A stretch of DNA of 64,000 nucleotides. It comes from Odiellus spinosus. Lineage: Eukaryota; Arthropoda; Arachnida; Opiliones; Phalangiidae. The notes below the pieces were generated by a model. It was not told the origin of the DNA. It searched no databases and saw only the letters and a list, made by a program, of their open reading frames with translations. The translations under genes were made by a program, and so were the position numbers. The stretch is from positions 25,649,935 to 25,713,934 of the forward strand of contig OY987227.1 in assembly GCA_963920705.1 (NCBI GenBank), written 5' to 3'. Below, piece by piece: positions 25,682 to 37,291 of the stretch (the stretch's first letter is position 1; each line of letters opens with the position of its first letter).

Positions 25682-27942
25682 TTGTCGGGAGAAACCAAAC
25701 CGACGGGGTATAGACACGGTTTGTCATTATTTTGTACTGGATTACCGGATTTTCGAGAGATTTTGAGATTTCAATGTTAATTTCCTATAGAGAACGTTCA
25801 GATATTTTGGATTTTGGGCCAAGCGTACGCAATTGTATTCGACCCCAAACCTCTTGGTAAAAATTAACAGTTGAATTGGATTAATCTCTTCGTTATATCG
25901 GAATTTCGTTATAATTGATGAATGTAATGAAAATGAAAGCTATTTTTTTTCCCAACAGCGCTAAAGGTCCTTTAAGTAGACGATATTAGTTTGATTAGTA
26001 ATTAAAATTGCTCAAAATTTATGTTTTTTAAATTAGAAATTAATTTAAACATTAAAAAAGTGTCTAATAATTGGTTGAAAATCTCTGTTACGTTTTTTGG
26101 CATGGCGATTCCGAAAATAATTTCAAAAACTGTTTCATTTTTAGCTCCTACTTTCCCTTTAAAGGGACTATCTGTGATTTTTAAACCCCCTTTAAAGTCG
26201 CCTTCTTTTCTAGCTTAGCAGACGACATTGTACAAAGCGAATTGTACAGTCAAAGTTAGGCTCTGTACATATGGGAAGAGCATATTAAAGGGGCAAATTT
26301 CAGAGCAGATAGGGCCTTTAAATTCAGATTCCGGCCATTTTTTAAAACGACGCTAAGCCTTGGCTATAGAATAACCGAAGCGTACTGGCTTGTCAGCGTG
26401 TGAACAAGGGGGAAATGAAAACCCGGTTTCAGACAGATTTTTCCCTCGTGTATAAACCAAGGCTTAAAAGAGATCAGCAAACTCCGCGATTTTCTTTGCA
26501 ATCAAAAAGAGCATACACCCTCAGGGGAAAAAATAGATAATCTTGTCGAAAATTACTTCGTATAATTTAAAATTCCAGTAAAAAACGCCTAAAGTCCAAA
26601 TTAATATCGAAATTAAGAAAAAAAAACTATAAAATTTATAGTTGTCCAAATGATCTAATAATTAAAGTGTGTTTAAAGAAAATAATAATAAAAAAATATT
26701 TAAAATAAATTATATATACCGTCTAAAAATTTAAGTGCTCGCGAGTGCGATTTAAAATTTAAAATGCAAATCTTTGACATGAACAATAGGGTTTCGTTTT
26801 CCTGCTATAAAACATATTTTTTATGCCAAGAAGCCAATTGACGCAGCCAGGGGAAAAGGGGATGAGATGGAGAGAAGAATTTTACATAGACACGGTTGGT
26901 CGCGCCTCAATGATCACGAATAAACGCGAGAGTTTCAGTGCAAAAACAATATAACTCGGGAAATTGAACTTCAATAAATTAAGAGTTGAATCAAGGATTC
27001 TGTTTGTAAGAAGAAACAAAAGCGAGAGAAAAAAGGTTTCGCTTCGGTCAAGGACGAATCTTGATCGAAATAAACGGTAAGCATTGCTACACCTGCTTTT
27101 TCTCATGTTCTCAGAATGCGCAAATGGTCAACTGCGCATATGAACCCAAACCATTAAAATCCCCAAAGGTTTCTCGTTAAAACGCAGATAATTAACAAAT
27201 AAAGCTAGCTAGATTTTCAAAATGATAAAAACCTAGTTTAGTTGAAACTAAAGATCATGCAGCCATGCTGGACTTTCACTACTCTGATGGTGTATACAAA
27301 TAAAGTAGTGGCTAACTTAATAATTATTAGGGAAAAAATTACGGGAAATTAATTAGGACAACGCGATTTCTTGAAAACATCAACTGATTACAATGAATAT
27401 TTTAAGAATTAGCATCATGGGTGTCACTGGACAATTGTCCAATAAGATTTATAAATTTACAGGTCTGATTTGTATAAATAATCAGTTACTACATTATGTT
27501 CAAAATATGGCTGACGATAATGTAGCCTTGAATTTTACTCGCTCGCCTATAAAAATCGTCCAGAGACAGGTGCATGCGCCATAACAACAATGGATCGTGG
27601 AGAGAGAGCCCTTTCCTTTCTAGTACCCCCTGCGTAACCATCGTTTCAAATCATCAACCGGAAGTGGACAGGGGGAAAAAAATATGTTATATAAAAAATG
27701 TTTAATTTCCTCCCAAAAATTCTATACACGTTTATGTTAAAATCGTTGGTTAAAACTTCCGCGAAGCTTGTTTTGAAAATATTCAGAAATATAGAAGCAG
27801 GTATTTTGAACCAACAATTCAACAATAAAATATATAATGTACACTGACTGCTTGAGTAAATTGTATGCTCGATATAAATTTATGTCCCATTAAAGAACAA
27901 GTCTTACGTTTTGCATTTTGAAAATATTGTTTTCTTGAGATC
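25682..27942. other. Intronic DNA, nothing recognised
   Basis: Mixed AT-rich sequence with somewhat more complex stretches at 26380-26480 and 26820-27150, which were checked for start exons without success. Confidence 0.55.
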
Positions 27943-27990
27943 GGGGCTTGGACAAGATAATCCACAAATATTTGATTAATCAGTTAATTA
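27943..27990. mobile_element. hAT-like MITE, left fragment
   Basis: GATCGGGGCTTGGACAAGAT and the start of the interior, cut off by the TTAA element at 27991. The missing half is not found on the far side. Confidence 0.55.
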
Positions 27991-28454
27991 TTAAGGGGAG
28001 AATGAAAGGCCGAAACCACCTATTTTTAATCGATTAAGAATGCTAAAATAATGAGAAAAACAATAATATAACTCACCTAAAATATTTCGTTATTTTATAA
28101 TCAATTTCCAAAGTTCCGATGCTAAGCCTAGGCTGCCTAGCTCGGTGAACTAGGCTAGCACGACCCGTATTTTTTTTTTAATATTCGCGGCTGTTCTTGT
28201 CGCCAATCACGAACGAATACGCGTATTTTAAAAATACGCGTACTCGCTCGTGATTGGCCACTAGATCAGACGGGAATATTAAAAAAAAATACGGCTCGGG
28301 CTCGCCTAGTTAGGCAGCCAAGGCTTAGCATCTGCAAGTTTCGGAACTTTGGAAATTGATTATAAAATAACGAAATATTTTTGGTGAGTTATATTATTAT
28401 TCTTCTCTTAATCGATTAAAAATAGGTTGTTTCGGCCTATCATTCTCCCTTTAA
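27991..28454. mobile_element. TTAA-flanked palindromic MITE, type 2, copy 1
   Basis: Ends GGGGAGAATGAAAGGC and its inverse. Centre CGCCAATCACGAACGAATAC...CGCTCGTGATTGGC. Inserted at the edge of a hAT-like fragment. Confidence 0.85.
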
Positions 28455-28996
28455 TAAATTAGCTATTTTTAGCCCAATAGCATGATCCATAGAGCGATAT
28501 TGTTATTCAGTTCAAAGGACAATTTAAATTAGACATCAGACATCAAATATTTGGTAGTCTGTGATGAAACTTGTCCTTTAAAAACTTCCACGAGGAATTT
28601 TTTTTTTCTTTTTGGGTAAATTATTTATCAGACATTCTCTAATCGAGTGACGTCACGGACGACGATTACGTCATTGGATTGAAATTATATCACCTGGCGC
28701 GATTGTTTCACCGCTCGGTTTAGTTGTTGATTCAGGTATAACGTATAACGTAAGCCAACTGTTTCACTAATGTTTCTAATGTGTTTTTTTCATCGTTACT
28801 TAAAAGATTAAATTTCAATGTAGTTTTTAAAGGAGATACGTCGACGGTAAATTTAGAAAACATGATTTTTTTTTTTTAACTTATTATGGTAGAACAAAAC
28901 CCCGGAAAATTAAACCGTTTTCACTCTTTAAAACTAGAATAATTAAACTATTTAATCAATTAATTGTCTAATCGAAAGTTGTGATCTAGTATCCAT

Positions 28997-29438
28997 TTAA
29001 AGGGAGGATGCAACCTAAAAACAAGTGTTTTTTTATCGATTCCTTATTTTTTAAATAGGCCTAATCCACTATTCAAAAAATTTACAAACAAATATTAAAC
29101 TAGAAATAAATTTAAAACTTACCCTAAAAATAGGCTTAGTGGGATTCATGGAGCTCCTGATTTCCTCGCGTGTAAGGTCTAGCGACCAATCGCGCGCGAC
29201 GTAAGTTTCGTGGAGATCTCGCTTGAACGACGGGCCTTCGCTCATTGGTCGCTAGACCTTACACGGACGCGATTCAGGATCTCCATGAATCCCCCTAAGC
29301 CTATTTTCAGGGTAAGTTTTAAATTTATTTCTAGTTTAATATCTGTATTGTTAACTTTTCGTCGATGGATTAGGCCTATTTAAACGATAAGGAATCGATA
29401 AAAAAATCACTTGTAATTAGGTTGCATTCTCCCTTTAA
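28997..29438. mobile_element. TTAA-flanked palindromic MITE, type 1, copy 2
   Basis: Same ends, with the central arm inverted relative to the copy at 18780, consistent with flipping of a long palindrome. Confidence 0.85.
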
Positions 29439-30094
29439 GAACACATTTAGCGCAGCTGAATTGAAATAGAAAACTAATTATCCTATTTCTAGAGAAATAA
29501 ATATAAAATTTGGTAATATATAACAGAATATTCCAATATCAGTTCATATATTTTAAAATTGTGTATTATTATACAAGATATAATTTATGATCATCTAGTG
29601 TTTGTACGGGATCTAAAAAATCAAAATTTGCCCAATTTTGGAAACACCCGCGTATAAAAAGATAGCAGACAATACAATACTAACTTTAGTACGTATTCAT
29701 ATAATACATGATTAATGTTAACGATGCTGGCAATCTCAAAACTGTATCGCCTCATCACTTCAAGCCTTGTGGCGTGGGAACTCCCATTTCCAAAACCATT
29801 TCGTTGTTACCATATAATATAAACAATTATTAAAATAAAACTAAATTGCTATAGTACTATATAATTAAAAATATTATATCTACACAGGGATAGGTTAAAA
29901 AAGATGAATCCAGGTATATCAGCGATTAATCAACAATCCTCGCAAGAAATTAAGAGTTGAAACAATATCAAGAGAGGGTGAAAGATTTATTTCCATTAAA
30001 TTATCTTCCCAAAAAAAGGAAAGTAAAAGATTGCACGATTTGAGATTAGTTGAATAAAATTATTTTGCTAATTTGGTTAATTTTGTTAAAATGC

Positions 30095-30382
30095 TTTAGT
30101 TAATTCGATTAAATGATTTTGGTTAATTTGGTTAAATTGTTTTAGTTGATTTGTTTAAATTGTTTGGGTTAATTTGGTTAAATTGTTTTAGTTAATTTTT
30201 ATAAATTGATTTAGTTAATTTTTATAAATTGATTTAGTTAATTTCTTTAAATTGATTTAGTTAATTTCTTTAAATTGATTTAGTTAATTTCTTTAAATTG
30301 ATTTAGTTAATTTTTATAAATTGATTTAGTTAATTTGTTTAAATTGTTTTGGTCAATTTGTTTAAATTGTTTTGGTCAATTT
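30095..30382. repeat. GGTTAATTTGTTTAAATTGTTTT minisatellite, left part
   Basis: AT-rich tandem array with a unit near 22 bp (TTTTGGTTAATTTGTTTAAATT) and variants with TATAAATTGATTTAG. It is split by the transposon at 30383 and resumes at 32521. Confidence 0.9.
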
Positions 30383-30941
30383 CCCAGCAAACACGAAATA
30401 TCCCCATGACATTCAGGAAATATCCATGTAGGATATTGGAAACGTCCTCATGATATCCAAATAATCAAGAATGTCCAACCTTGGATGTTCTGAGGGTAAC
30501 CAAATGTCACAGTTATCTATATTCCTATAACGTTCCAACAATATCCTTAAAGAGATTCGTCGAATATTCCATAGATATACTCATTATGTTCCAAACGTCT
30601 TAATTTGATTCACGTAATATTCCATGAACATCCGTTCAAGGTAATTGAAAATATTCTAAGAACATCCTAGAAACATTCTGGGTAGAGCCAAATGATATTC
30701 ACACGAGATGCTTAGAATGATGTTCGTATATCATGCACTAGCTGCTAATTAAAGGTATACATTCAAATTTGTGTACGTACGTACACAATTTTAAACATAG
30801 CCCTTCCGCTTAATTTTTAAATTTAGTCCAATAAGGCTGGTATTGCAATTAAATAGTTTTAATAACCTTAAGTTTTTACAAAACTAAGTTAATTAAGAGA
30901 GAAAAAAATTGTTCCTAAATTTAAAATCATATAGACGCCCG

Positions 30942-31078
30942 TCATATTTTCTGTTTCTTAGCCGCAGTCAATTCTTTTGATTTTATTCTATCAGAAGCAT
31001 GAGTGAACCAGGACTTGATATTTTTTTCAATATCAGCTATAGTTGATTCTTTAAAGCTCTTCAAGCCTCTGACAGATT
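30942..31078 (-). CDS. Transposon-borne gene, last exon with stop codon
   Basis: The acceptor ...CAAAACAG precedes 31078. The 137 bases are 2 + 45 codons including TGA (30942-30944). Here the protein becomes helical and basic: SVRGLKSFKESTIADIEKNI, then KSWFTHASDRIKSKEL and a Lys-rich tail TAAKKQKI. The amphipathic ADIEKNIKSWFTHASDRI segment looks like a conserved fold core, and the tail could be a nuclear-localisation or DNA-contact stretch; both are inferences. No catalytic triad or zinc-finger pattern is visible. A database search of the joined exons would identify the family. Confidence 0.74.
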
Positions 31079-31173
31079 CTGTTTTGATTGTTAGAAAGAA
31101 AGCAATTAAACAACAAATAAAATCTAAAGTTGCCTATAAATATTGGGAAACAGAAATTAAATTTAAAAGTTAC

Positions 31174-31260
31174 TATTAACTTGCCAATTATTATTTTCAT
31201 AAGTCTTAGGTTGCTTAAAGGCCTTCCCAACTGTATTCTCTTGCCAAATTATATTGCGGT
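31174..31260 (-). CDS. Transposon-borne gene, 87-base exon
   Basis: The acceptor TTTTAATAG precedes 31260 and the donor GTAACT follows 31174. The length is 2 + 28 codons + 1. It reads (Y)RNIIWQENTVGKAFKQPK followed by TYENNNWQVN, with two Trp. An upstream GT after WQ would break the phase, and the one used here restores it. Function unknown. Confidence 0.68.
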
Positions 31261-31341
31261 CTATTAAAACGAGTAAAAAGTAAAATTAAATTTTTAGCCA
31301 ATTGGCAAACGTAAATTAAATTTTAAAACTATAATACGTAC

Positions 31342-31389
31342 ATTCGCTGATGGAAATTGTTCCCATTACATTTTTGTTTGTAGCTTCAC
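31342..31389 (-). CDS. Transposon-borne gene, 48-base exon
   Basis: The acceptor AAATTTAG precedes 31389 and the donor GTACGT follows 31342. The exon is 2 + 15 codons + 1 and reads (S)EATNKNVMGTISISE. It enters and leaves in phase 1, matching both neighbours exactly. Such a short exon would be missed by an ORF search. The support is the consistent phase and canonical borders. Confidence 0.68.
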
Positions 31390-31501
31390 CTAAATTTACA
31401 ATTTCATTATATTAAGTTCTAGATTTAATTTCATTTGGTGCTCATGCAGCTCAAACTCAGTGGAAAATTTTTAATATAAGAATGAAATTAATATTACTTA
31501 C

Positions 31502-31693
31502 TTTGGGTAGTCGAAGGCAATTTTGTCAGATAATTATTGTTTTGAGTTAAACGACTATTCAAATTCCGTGAGATATTTAGAGAGCTTGATAAAATTGTGG
31601 TACCAATAGGCTTATTTGATGTATCTCTTTCCCTTGAAGAGACCATACTCTTGTTTTTGTCAGCATTAGAAGATATTTTCGCATTATGTAGGT
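31502..31693 (-). CDS. Transposon-borne gene, exon with first in-frame ATG
   Basis: Minus-strand exon. The acceptor ...TACTTTTAG lies just above 31693, and the donor is a consensus GTAAGT at 31496-31501. One frame is open for all 192 bases (2 + 63 codons + 1). It is hydrophilic, Ser/Asn/Thr-rich and low in hydrophobic residues. The first in-frame ATG is at 31644-31646 (MVSSRERDTS...). A short ATG-containing leader ending CAG/GTAAAA lies at 31800-31825, but its phase does not match this exon, so the true start is unresolved. With this ATG the four exons give 138 residues. The family is not recognised. Confidence 0.72.
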
Positions 31694-32520
31694 CTAAAAG
31701 TATAAATTTAATTTTAGCTTAAATTTCAAACTAAAAAATTAAAATTTATGACTTTTGAATTAGGTAGCGCGATTAAAAATGAATAATAAAAAATGTTTTA
31801 CCTGAATTTCCTTATTCATGGATTCCAATTAACCTTAACGTGAAGATCCAAACACGTTAAGAACCGATAATTTAATACCGTTACCGTAGCCGATTTGAGA
31901 AATTATCTAATAAGAACGCGTTTTAAAAGATGGCGTCGAATAAAGAAACGTGCATTTACAAAAGCAAGATCAAGACTGCTAGTAGCTAGCTCGGGAAGAC
32001 GACTAAGAGAGACTGAGCGTCTGGAGACAGCGTTGCCAGATAAGAAAATGAAAACTAAGAGCCAGGGCTGAACATGACTGCGAGCATTTCGAAATTGGGC
32101 TTTGGATAAAATTCGAAAATTATTGAAATATAGTACAGCCTTACATATATATTGTAATTTCATTAAAATATAGCACATGACAAAAGCTATTAACAAAATT
32201 CCGTCTTCGAAAGTTTTCAGAGAGAGAAAATGGCCCACTAGCGCCATTCTTTTTCTTGACGTGTATATAATATATATATATAAATATATAATAATATATT
32301 TATCCGCGCCCGGCCGTTTAAAAAAATTTAAAAAACAAAACGATTTTTGGATATCAAATGGACATCTCCGGTACATTACATTTTGGATGTTAGAAGTGCC
32401 GAATAGGATGGATTTTTTGGGTATTCCAGAGATATTCCAGTAATATCCACTCTGTACCGGATTATGTAGGGAGGTTTGGGCTAGAATGGAATATCTCTGG
32501 GATGTTTAGTGTTTGCTGGG

Positions 32521-33145
32521 TTGTTTAAATTGTTTTGGTTAATTTGTTTAAATTTTTTTGGTTAATTTGTTTAAATTGTTTTGGTTAATTTGTTTAAATT
32601 GTTTTGGTTAATTTAAATTGTTTTGGTTAATTTAAATTGTTTTGGTTAATTTAAATTGTTTTGTTTAATTTAAATTGTTTTGGTTAATTTGTTTAAATTT
32701 TTTTGGTTAATTTCTTTAAATTGTTTTGGTTAATTTGTTTAAATTGTTTTGATTAATTTTTTTAAATTGTTTTGGTTAATTTGTTTAAATTGTTTTGGTT
32801 AATTTGTTTAAATTGTTTTGGTTAATTTAAATTGTTTTGGTTAATTTAAATTGTTTTGGTTAATTTAAATTGTTTTGGTTAATTTAAATTGTTTTGGTTA
32901 ATTTAAATTGTTTTGGTTAATTTAAATTGTTTTGGTTAATTTAAATTGTTTTGGTTAATTTAAATTGTTTTGGTTAATTTAAATTGTTTTGGTTAATTTA
33001 AATTGTTTTGGTTAATTTGTTTAAATTGTTTTGGTTAATTTAAATTGTTTTGGTTAATTTAAATTGTTTTGGTTAATTTAAATTGTTTTGGTTAATTTGT
33101 TTAAATTGTTTTGGTTAATTTAAATTGTTTTGGTTAATTTGTTTA
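32521..33145. repeat. GGTTAATTTAAATTGTTTT minisatellite, right part
   Basis: This continues the array at 30095-30382. The first units are about 22 bp; later units shorten to 17 bp (TTTTGGTTAATTTAAATTG) by loss of TGTTT. At least 30 near-identical copies suggest recent local expansion. Confidence 0.9.
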
Positions 33146-33859
33146 CCAGTAAATTGTTTTCTTTAATTAGGTTATTAATTTTAATTAATTTGATTAAAGG
33201 GTTTTAGTTTAATCCGGCTAAATGGTTTTAATTTAGTTAATTAATTTGGTTAGAAGATTTTAGTCTATTTCGTTTATTATCTATGAAATTAATTTTGTTG
33301 AATTGTGTGTATATATGCATAGACAGCAAACTTTTAATCTCCCTTTGACAATACGGATATTTGGGAGGAAAAAAGGCGGCATTGTGGCCCTAAAGTGTAA
33401 GAGAGATAACAACCACATCCATGGGCTAATGCTTTTTTGCAAGTTTTCTAATAGTTTCGTTGTGTGAGAGAGAGAGAGAGAGAGAAAATTTTAGAGAAAA
33501 AAAAAGAAAAAAAAAATAGAAAAACAATAAGAACAATGGATGCTCTGCTTGTAGAACTTTGCAGGAGTTTACTTTCCCTCTGTACTTTACAGATGCTCGG
33601 CCATCTCGGGTTCAGTGTCTTATTACGTCAACCATTATTATTACAACGTCAGTTGTCACTGAGTTGAAATGCGGGCTACACACTATACAAGCTTCAATCT
33701 CTACATTTATTTAAAGGGTTTGTTGCATAATTTAAATTCCTATATCTACGTGAAGTGTAGTTGCAATACACTTGAATATTCACTATTGCAAGCTTAATAG
33801 TATTTTCCTTCAATTTTAGGGGGGAAACTGGAACTCCTTATCAGAATTTAATAACTTCT

Positions 33860-33955
33860 GTACAATGACTACGTGATTACGTAACTGACTACAGCCTTTG
33901 TTAATGCTAAACACGTACTCAATAACGCAATAACTTTAGTACAGTCAAACTTATG
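33860..33955. repeat. GTAACTGACTACAGCC repeat, one of three scattered copies
   Basis: GATTACGTAACTGACTACAG+CCTTTGTTAATGCTAAA here recurs in diverged form at 38175-38250 and 9325-9380. Boundaries are unclear. Confidence 0.55.
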
Positions 33956-34476
33956 GAGTGGTTCCTTATGAGCTAGTGAAGTGAGCTTTTTGATACTAAC
34001 TTTTTCATCCCAAAATGGCGTGCAACCAACCCTTTGAAACGGGGGTAAGGTATCTCCCTTTTAATAGCACTGACAAGTGGCATCCGCTTATCTTTATCAT
34101 AGTTTTAGTCTCCTTCGTTTTCTAATGTCACGGTTACGAGTCTGAATCACGTACCGCCGTTGCCGTGGCCCTAAGGGTTTTTTGTTTTTTGTTTTTTTAA
34201 AAGCATCGAACCGCGAACTTTTCTTTTTCGTAAGCTTATATGAGGCTTCCTTTCTAACTTCAGGTATATTTCTATCTTTTAGAAACACTTCCCTTCTACC
34301 AGGGGGTGGTTGTAGGACTTGTAGCTATTACTTGGAGTCGTGACGGTGGCACGCTGTCGCCTTAAGGGCTAAGACGATAAAAGTCATCGTCTATAACGTC
34401 AACATGAAGCAAGGATTAAGAGGAGAGCCAGACGTCACGAAAAAGCGGGGTAATGAAGGGTCAAAGGTGTATTTTA

Positions 34477-34573
34477 AGCCGCGTTCATACTAAGGCTTGA
34501 AATCGAATTAAACCATTTCAAAACGTTTCGATAGAGTCTTTTCTCGAATCGATTTGATCCGATTTCTCGAAAC
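34477..34573. mobile_element. MITE family G, copy 4, left part
   Basis: AGCCGCGTTCATACTAAGGC to TTCTCGAAAC, then the family A insertion. It continues briefly after 34912 (TGCTTCGTGAAC) and then loses homology. Confidence 0.75.
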
Positions 34574-34912
34574 CAGAAGCCGATGAAACCCTCCTTTGAA
34601 GTCTATTACTCCCGGGTCTTGTCTATACCCCTCTCTGTATGGGTTATTCTCAAAAGGCGCGATTCGTACGCCTCCTAACGGTAGATGTTTTCGGAGCGGG
34701 AGTTCGTCGAGCGAATATCTCTAGCAGCCTTGGAGTTCGTCCAAAAAACGTCGTCGTTTGTGGAGAGAGAGAATTTCCAATTTTCCGTAGACAGGGGGGA
34801 TGAAGTAGGACCCCTTCTAACTCGTAAAATAGGGAATTTTACCCATACAGAGAGGAGCGCTATATGGAACATTGGAGTAGTAGACTTCAAAGGAGGGTTT
34901 CATCGGCTTCTG
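34574..34912. mobile_element. MITE family A copy 6, nested in a family G element
   Basis: Target duplication TCGAAAC. It interrupts a family G element. The uninterrupted relative at 23256 reads TTCGAAACTGCTTCGGGAAC with a single TCGAAAC, so it serves as the empty site. Confidence 0.93.
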
Positions 34913-35701
34913 TCGAAACTGCTTCGTGAACAACATAAGAGGTGTTGCTATTCTATGGGCTTGCCCATCTTGTTATTTATTATTTGCCAAAGAATTCGCA
35001 CGCCTGAAAAACTCCTCCTGGTTTGAGATATCCCTTTCTTTTAAAAAATAGTCTAACAAACGACGACTGCCGCGCGTCTTTTCAACTCCTATTTATATAA
35101 TAGTGGCGAAACTAATTAGATATTACCATTACTGAAGAATATATAAACGCTGTTTTTAAAATATAACTTCAAAATATCAATTAAATTGTTACTTGGAAAC
35201 TTTAGAAAGTGAAAATATGTAATTTATATTTTTAATAAGATAAAATATTAATAATTACGCGTTTGGTTTTAAAAGAAATTATGACAAACCGGCTAAGTAA
35301 TTATTATAGCTTTTTATAAACACTTGGAATAACTATAGAGTGTGAAGCCGAACCGACTGACAGTTCTCGAAATTCGAATACAGACACATTATTAAAGGGT
35401 GTCAGCCCAGATTTGACAACATTCAGTTTTGCTACTTCAATTTACGCGGTTTTAAATAGTGATTTGGGGGATAAAAAACAAGAACTAATTTACGCACAAG
35501 AGAACATCTGCTTACACAAGTTTTTTAAAAAGAACTTACAGCAGACACTCGCAAACTCAGGTGTATAAAATTTTGGAACTCTGTGCACTATCAAAGCTGA
35601 ACCCAGAGTTCATAAGAGTTCAAACTCAATGCACTCAATGTGTACAGCGAGTTCAAAAGTGTCTAGCCCCTCGATTACAGCGGACTCTGGTGTTTAATTT
35701 T

Positions 35702-35875
35702 TAAAGGTCGAGGGTTTGGACTAGATATTTCTGATTACATCATTTCTATTCATAATTTGAAATTATCCACGGGAAGTCTATGATAAATCCAATGTAAAAT
35801 TTAACTGATTATTATTAATAATTAACAGATTAACCAAATATTTGATGATTATTATTCTTCAAACCCCAACCTCTA
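35702..35875. mobile_element. hAT-like MITE, copy 2
   Basis: The left end is worn (TAAAGGTCGAGGG), the right end is CCCCAACCTCTA. Target duplication TTAATTTT (8 bp). Confidence 0.82.
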
Positions 35876-36569
35876 TTAATTTTTTAATCTGAAGGTAATT
35901 CCCTAAGCTAGTTTTACGCGTATAGTTTAATTTTAACACCAAAAACGTGTATAATAATTGTGAAAAATTGCTCAAAGGCTGATAGGTTATCATCATTTGT
36001 AAGAAAAAAGCTAATTACAAAAAAAAATAATCAATTATGACATTTCTCTAGAAGTTCCTAATTAGTCGATGAAAACGGTCGCGTGTGACAGAATGGCATC
36101 TCTAAGTAAATTGAGATTTGAATTTCAAATGACGTAATTGTAATGCAGTTACTTTAGCGCTGCTTCATACTCCTCAGACGCGTCAGGGCGTCACTCTTAT
36201 ATATAACCAAGCCTCCAATATTGAAAATGATGGGTTGTGTCGTTTTTAAACGTTTTCAAAAAGCTGTTTTTATTCAAACTGCGGATATATAAAGAACAGT
36301 AGCCCCGCATGCTCTTTAAAAATTCTGTTAGGAATGAAACGATCCTTTGTCCATGGGCGGATGAGTGAGAAAAAGAATTGCAGTGATTTCTTAAAAAAAC
36401 TTGAGAGGGTGAAAAGCTTCTCAAAGAATAATCTTCCCGGGGAAAAATATATAACATAAAAAAAGGGGCACCATCGTGTCTCCTGAGGACATGAAGGAGG
36501 TTAAGTCCTTGTCATAAAAAACACATTTTATAGAGCTCCAGTGAAACCGTTTCGTAAAGAAGAACCCAA

Positions 36570-37291
36570 ACGCTCCGTAGGAATTTGGGCTCGGATTTCA
36601 TAAAAAGTGTTCAATTCCTACCTTACAATTAATTGGTCAACCAATCATAAACAGTTCCTTGGTATGTACCAAAATATTTAATTTCTCTGACCTTTGGTCT
36701 AATCTTCAAATACTCTTTTTCCTGAACTTTTGGACTCAATTTCAAATTCCATGACTTTTCCCTGACCTTTTTGGTTCAATTTTATAACTTCCCTGACTTT
36801 TCCAAGACCTTTTGGGCTCCATTTTATAAACAACCTGACCTTTATAGCTAATTTTCAAATTCCCTGACTTTTCCCCTGTCCTTTTTGGTTCAATTTTCAA
36901 ATTCCCCAACTTTTCCAAGACCTTTTGGGCTCCATTTTATAAACAACCTGACCTTTAGAGTTAATTTTCAAATTCCCTGACTTTTCCCCTGTCCTTTTTG
37001 GTTCAATTTTCAAATTCCCTAACTTTTCCCAGACCTTTTGGTTCAATTTTCAAATTCCCTAACTTTTCCCAGACCTTTTGGGCTCCATTTTATAAACAAC
37101 CTGACCTTTAGAGTTAATTTTCAAATTCCCTGACTTTTCCCCTGTCCTTTTTGGTTCAATTTTAAATTTACTGACATTTTCCTAACCCTTTGAGCTCAAT
37201 TTTAAAATTCCTTGACTTTTCCTTGACCTTTTGGGTCTTTTTCCAAGTTCCCTGACCATTCAAGGTTATCCAGGTCGTGTATGAACCCTGT
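36570..37291. repeat. Second copy of the CCCTGACCTTTT minisatellite element
   Basis: It shares the lead-in ATTAATTGGTCAACCAATCA and the end GGTCGTGTATGAACCCT with 812-1410. Its own unit is expanded differently (CTCCATTTTATAAACAACCTG blocks, three times). Confidence 0.8.

Larger units (their letters stand above)
30383..32520. mobile_element. DNA transposon with CCCAGCAAACAC termini carrying a spliced gene
   Basis: The left end CCCAGCAAACAC (30383) is matched by its inverse at 32509-32520. Both ends are rich in ATATCC/ACATCC-type subterminal motifs. The flanks belong to one minisatellite: ...GGTCAATTT on the left and TTGTTTAAATTG on the right. Removing the element rejoins CAATTTGTTTAAATTG with only a TT duplicated. 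This gives the insertion boundaries and a 2-bp (or shorter) target duplication. Inside, on the minus strand, is a multi-exon gene (30942-31693). I see no transposase motifs, so it may be a non-autonomous carrier or an element whose protein I cannot place. Confidence 0.8.

Noticed and set aside
25262-25780. 172-codon plus-strand frame with an internal duplication
   Set aside because: The duplication is of the Helitron DNA, and the frame runs out past the element end into unrelated sequence.
31903-32376. 157-codon minus-strand frame near the right end of the transposon
   Set aside because: It crosses a TATATA simple repeat and the subterminal ATATCC motifs, its composition is irregular, and it does not connect in phase to the spliced gene.
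35528-35600. Candidate minus-strand start exon ending at a GTAAGT donor in phase 1
   Set aside because: The only frame with the right phase meets a stop before any ATG, so it cannot be a first coding exon.
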